Of a stretch of 64,000 bases of DNA, positions 61,901 through 64,000 are shown in pieces. The DNA lies in assembly GCA_011525625.1 (NCBI GenBank), contig WYAX01000024.1, forward strand, positions 62,001 through 126,000. Reading direction: 5' to 3'. Below the pieces are notes generated by a model that saw only the letters and a list, made by a program, of their open reading frames with translations, did no database searches and had not been told where the DNA came from. The number at the start of each line of letters is the position of its first letter. Positions within the stretch are counted from its first letter, which is position 1. Source of the stretch: Nitrospira defluvii. GTDB taxonomy: Bacteria; Nitrospirota; Nitrospiria; Nitrospirales; Nitrospiraceae. The position numbers were made by a program, and so were the translations under genes.

Positions 61901-62536
61901 GAATATGAAGACGGGACGCTCGGCGAAATTTTCCTCGATATGCACAAGGAAGGCGCGGCCTTCCGCAGCTTGATGAATAACTTCGCCATCGCGATTTCGC
62001 TCGGCCTGCAGCACGGCGTACCGTTGGAGGAGTTTGTCGAAGCCTTCGTGTTTACGCGGTTCGAGCCGAACGGGCCGGTGAAGTTGAATGACCGGATTAA
62101 GATGGCCACGTCGATCATCGACTACATCTTCCGCGAGCTGGCAATCACCTACCTCGAGCGGAAGGATCTCGCGCAGGTGCAAGAAGACGATCTGCGGATG
62201 GATTCCATGAAGAAGGACGATCAGGACCCGGAATGTGACGACGAAGAAGTCGACATGACGGCGTTGAAGAAGGCCTCGATCCTCACCGAACATCTGCCCG
62301 TGCGGCGGAATGGCATGAACGGCGGCAACGGTCATTCGCAGAGAGCGGGCAACGGCAGCGTCGCCCATAAATTGGAATTGAAGCGGGAGACCTTGACCGT
62401 GACCTCGGTGAGACAAGAAGCGAGAGAGAAGGGCTACGAGGGCGACCCGTGCCAGAATTGCAAACAGTTCACGCTCGTGCGCAACGGCACGTGTTTAAAA
62501 TGCATGACCTGCGGGGAGACGAGTGGGTGCTCGTAG
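58994..62536 (+). CDS. nrdJ: B12-dependent (class II) ribonucleotide reductase NrdJ
   Basis: 1180 residues. It makes deoxyribonucleotides with adenosylcobalamin and works with or without oxygen. The reductase core carries HACFIQS and [11 protein letters not shown], the Asn-Cys-Glu catalytic group; the TSCPD domain ([22 protein letters not shown]) lies near residue 950; the C-terminus has cysteine pairs DPCQNCKQF and [13 protein letters not shown]. The GTG start has AAGGAGG five bases upstream. NrdR and DnaA sites control it. A strong terminator follows. The large opposing frame (60884-62416) is a shadow. Confidence 0.96.
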   Translation: MRIERRFTRRGQSPYEGLAFVKRSSEIRNPDGSTVFKLDHIDIPEHWTQLAIDILAQKYFRKAGVPQVHEDGTPVVDAAGKPVLGGERDARQVFERLAGCWTFWGKNHGYFKTPEDATAFHDEMCYMLAHQMAAPNSPQWFNTGLHYAYGLSGPAQGHFYVDPTLGEVVRATNAFEHPQPHACFIQSIEDDLVNENGIMDLWVREARLFKYGSGTGTNFSRLRGDGESLSGGGRSSGLMSFLKIGDRAAGAIKSGGTTRRAAKMVCLDLDHPDIEEFIDWKVVEEQKVAAMVTGSKICAQRLNAVLKACQSTDVQGVVQLELDLKKNQSLREAVTAARRDMVPEAYIHRMFDYAKQGYTHFVFHEYDTNWDGKAYQTVSGQNSNNSVRIPNAFFDALERDGDWELRRRIDGKVSKTLKARDLWDKIAWAAWICADPGTQYDTTINEWHTCPEDGRINASNPCSEYMFLDDTACNLASLNLAKFFNDEGEFDLESFRHAVRLWTVALEISVLMASFPSRAIAQKSYDYRTLGLGYANLGTILMKQSIPYDSQKATAICAAITAIMTGESYATSAEMAAEIGPFPCYSRNRESMLRVIRNHRRAAYSAPQAEYEELTILPASIQPEHCPPAMLLAARRAWDRALELGTAYGFRNAQVTVIAPTGTIGLVMDCDTTGIEPDFALVKFKKLAGGGYFKIINQSLPPALQALGYTEAQIRDIVAYCAGHQTLKGAPFINHEVLRQKGFDDAALERLEGSLAQAFEIQFAFNKYTFGEEFCRQNLGITEAQLADPTFNMLKSLGFTQEEVVAANDYCCGTMTVEGAPHLKVEHLPIFDCANRCGRIGQRFIPVDAHIRMMAAAQPFISGAISKTINMPSDATFEDVKAAYMFAWKSMVKAVALYRDGSKLSQPLNASSDSGKGAEAAPSVATVAEKVAERVLVRYLHKRRSLPARRGGYTQKAIIGGHKLYLRTGEYEDGTLGEIFLDMHKEGAAFRSLMNNFAIAISLGLQHGVPLEEFVEAFVFTRFEPNGPVKLNDRIKMATSIIDYIFRELAITYLERKDLAQVQEDDLRMDSMKKDDQDPECDDEEVDMTALKKASILTEHLPVRRNGMNGGNGHSQRAGNGSVAHKLELKRETLTVTSVRQEAREKGYEGDPCQNCKQFTLVRNGTCLKCMTCGETSGCS

Positions 62537-62599
62537 TGCGAACTGAATAATCCCGCCGGTGCTGTACAGATAGCCCGGCAGAAAAAGTACCGGACAGCG

Positions 62600-62648
62600 A
62601 AAGCCGTTCCTGCTTTAGGCGAACCCTAAGGCAGGAACGGCTTTTTTT
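62600..62648 (+). terminator. Rho-independent terminator of nrdJ
   Basis: AAAGCCGTTCCTGC and its complement form a 14-base stem, with an inner TTAGG/CCTAA pairing around CGAAC, followed by a run of seven or eight T. This is a textbook intrinsic terminator. Confidence 0.9.
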
Positions 62649-63417
62649 GTGCCTGTTGGGGGGGACATGCTCGGAATGGCCATCGAGGAGGGCGCTGTTT
62701 GATCACGAAAAATTGGTTGTATTGTTATTTCCGATATTACGTGAGCTACGTAGGCTCAGACTCCTGCAGAAAGCTTGCATAGGAGGTCGGGCGAGTGACC
62801 GAGGTATGACGAAGTCGATCAAAGTTGGCCGCAGTTCATCCCGCTATGACTTCTCAACTACTTACGAAATGGTTGTATTGTTTTGTTCAAGTGATCTAGC
62901 GCAGCGTGCAAGCTCATGGCTCTGGTGCCCGCTCTAAATTTCTACAGCGAAGGAGGTTCCCGTATCGAAGAAAATGAACTGCGGCCGGCTCTCAATCCTT
63001 GAGTTTGAAGGATTCCCAGCGTATTATGCCGCCCGTCTCTTGGTGATTACTTAAGTTGCCCATGGTAATAAATCGATTGACGACTGCATCGTTCTCACCC
63101 CTTCTTCTTCCCAGTCGCACTTCACATCTATTCGATTTCGCTTTCTACTCGTCTCTGAGAACCTCGATTCGTGAATCGTTCCCACATAGATCTTTTGTGA
63201 GGTTTCCAGGCAACGCGTGGGGAGAATCCCCGCATGATGCGGGATGTTGCTTGCCGCTGGTCGTACTGAATTGTCGGGAAAGTACGATGCCCACGCCCTG
63301 CATGCGTAATTTCCATGGATCTGTAGCTATGGAACAGACCTTGCTGGTTACTGTGTAGGCGTATCGAGATAAGTATTCTGACGCGTCAGAATATGTACGA
63401 AGATAATTGAGGTTCGG
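62649..63417. other. Lower-GC gap without a convincing gene
   Basis: The sequence is visibly richer in A+T than the flanks and frames are short or lack ribosome sites. Near-identical short blocks occur at about 62713 and 62868 (GGTTGTATTGTT). A palindrome lies just before the next gene (63374-63393). It may be a decayed mobile or phage remnant; nothing more can be supported. Confidence 0.35.
63374..63393. promoter_or_regulatory. Perfect 20-base palindrome, candidate operator
   Basis: TATTCTGACGCGTCAGAATA is a perfect palindrome 25 bases before the lipoprotein gene start. Its form (TCTGACGCGTCAGA) is like TetR-family operators; the regulator is not in this window. Confidence 0.5.
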
Positions 63418-63888
63418 ATGGATCAAGTTCGTAATCCTCTAAGCTGCGCGAGGGTCCGTTGGTCAGCCAGGGGGGATGGTATTCGGGTCATGGCGGCGGG
63501 TTTTATGTTGTGTCTCGCCGGGTGTGCGGCTGATTCGAAGGCGCCGGCTTGGCTAAGCGCTGTACCGTTCTCGACTCAAGAAATTTGTGCCATTGGGATA
63601 AGTGGGCCCACGTATTATCCGGAGGATGCGCGAGCCAGGAGCCAGGCATCGGCTATGGCGGAATTGTCGCGGGCGGTCGAGGTACGGGTCAAGACCGACC
63701 TGGTGCTCAGGAGTGAGGGGGATAGCCGAAGCGTCGAGACTCGACTCGATGAAACAGCCGGCTTTGGGAGCGATGTGGTGTTGAAACAAGCCCAAGTTCG
63801 CGAACAATGGGTTCAACGTAACAAGGCCCATGCGGCTGGGGAGCCAGGGACCGTCTACACCCTCGTTTGCATGCCGGTTACGCGGTGA
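63418..63888 (+). CDS. LPP20-like lipoprotein
   Basis: 156 residues. A lipoprotein signal with the lipobox LAGC (FMLCLAGCAADSKAP) is followed by an LPP20-like domain: the pattern ICAIGISGPTYYPEDARARSQASAMAELSRAVEVRVKTDLV is typical of that family of outer-membrane lipoproteins. GAGG lies before the first ATG; a second start at 63490 gives a more normal-length signal and is possible. It is preceded by the palindrome. Confidence 0.7.
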   Translation: MDQVRNPLSCARVRWSARGDGIRVMAAGFMLCLAGCAADSKAPAWLSAVPFSTQEICAIGISGPTYYPEDARARSQASAMAELSRAVEVRVKTDLVLRSEGDSRSVETRLDETAGFGSDVVLKQAQVREQWVQRNKAHAAGEPGTVYTLVCMPVTR

Positions 63889-63923
63889 TCGTGGATGGGG
63901 GAGGAACGGGGAAGGGAGGCAAG

Positions 63924-64000
63924 ATGCCTACGCATGTCGGATCAGTACAGGGGGGGAGAGGCAGCATGGCTCGAGTCGTCCGGGTCATGTCGACTGTCTG
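63924..64000 (+). CDS. Start of a gene cut by the window end
   Basis: An ATG at 63924 preceded by GGGAGG opens a frame that continues without a stop to the last base; a second ATG at 63966 with GGAGAGG upstream begins MARVVRVMSTV, which resembles a signal peptide start. It lies 35 bases after the LPP20-like gene, so may be co-transcribed. No function can be given. Confidence 0.35.
   Translation, partial: MPTHVGSVQGGRGSMARVVRVMSTV

Noticed and set aside
60884..62416. A 510-residue minus-strand frame opposite nrdJ
   Set aside because: It is a shadow of nrdJ, with no ribosome site and no recognisable domain.
62647..62937. A 96-residue frame after the nrdJ terminator
   Set aside because: It begins inside the T-run of the terminator, and its sequence is not protein-like.
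63210..63240. CRISPR-like stretch (GGGGAGAATCCCCGCATG)
   Set aside because: It occurs once, with no repeat-spacer array around it; it is a chance hairpin.

Overview
The window is about 60% GC, densely coded, and has the gene content of a Nitrospirota bacterium, most likely Nitrospira. This is an inference from the combination of an NAD-linked formate dehydrogenase operon with a formate/nitrite channel, a RuBisCO-like protein, a B12-dependent ribonucleotide reductase and many lipoproteins and universal stress proteins. No rRNA, tRNA, CRISPR array or insertion sequence was recognised.

Layout. 1-9.8 kb: end of a DUF748 envelope gene, pentapeptide protein, 1-Cys peroxiredoxin, B12-binding radical SAM protein, an HD-GYP protein with a degraded HD motif, a RuBisCO-like protein divergent from a cyclase-family enzyme, and a DsbA-fold protein. 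10-24 kb: beta-barrel protein, a stand-alone ClpX-like ATPase with an altered zinc finger, a small-membrane-protein operon, MsrB, Lon, a lipoprotein built of glycine/aspartate repeats, trehalose-phosphate synthase, a THUMP RNA methyltransferase and a NUDIX hydrolase. 24-26.7 kb: a RelE-type toxin-antitoxin pair coupled to an A-type-carrier-like protein without cysteines, and an ECF sigma factor with a cysteine-rich tail divergent from a metallothionein-like gene. 26.8-41 kb: YhaO/YhaN nuclease pair, SDR, acetate-uptake family protein, PilZ protein, a repair operon (MutY-like, MutT-like, DEDDy exonuclease), and overlapping miaB/mtaB.

41-53 kb is the most coherent system. Two sigma-54 type promoters point away from each other across one intergenic region that also holds an inverted repeat suited to an enhancer-binding protein. 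Leftward they would drive a 31-residue membrane protein, an alpha/beta hydrolase and a tandem Usp. Rightward they would drive Usp, a secreted cupredoxin, a tandem Usp, a DUF2934 protein, an unknown 456-residue protein, formate dehydrogenase FdsGBA and a formate channel, all on one strand with small gaps. This looks like a stress/anoxia module in which formate oxidation is tied to universal stress proteins.

53-64 kb: AmpG-like permease, a large unknown protein, the remains of a BrnT/BrnA-type toxin-antitoxin locus next to a partly duplicated small membrane gene, a DUF4359 protein, and nrdJ with overlapping promoter, two NrdR boxes and DnaA boxes. A strong terminator follows nrdJ, then a lower-GC gap of about 0.9 kb, an LPP20-like lipoprotein and the start of another gene.
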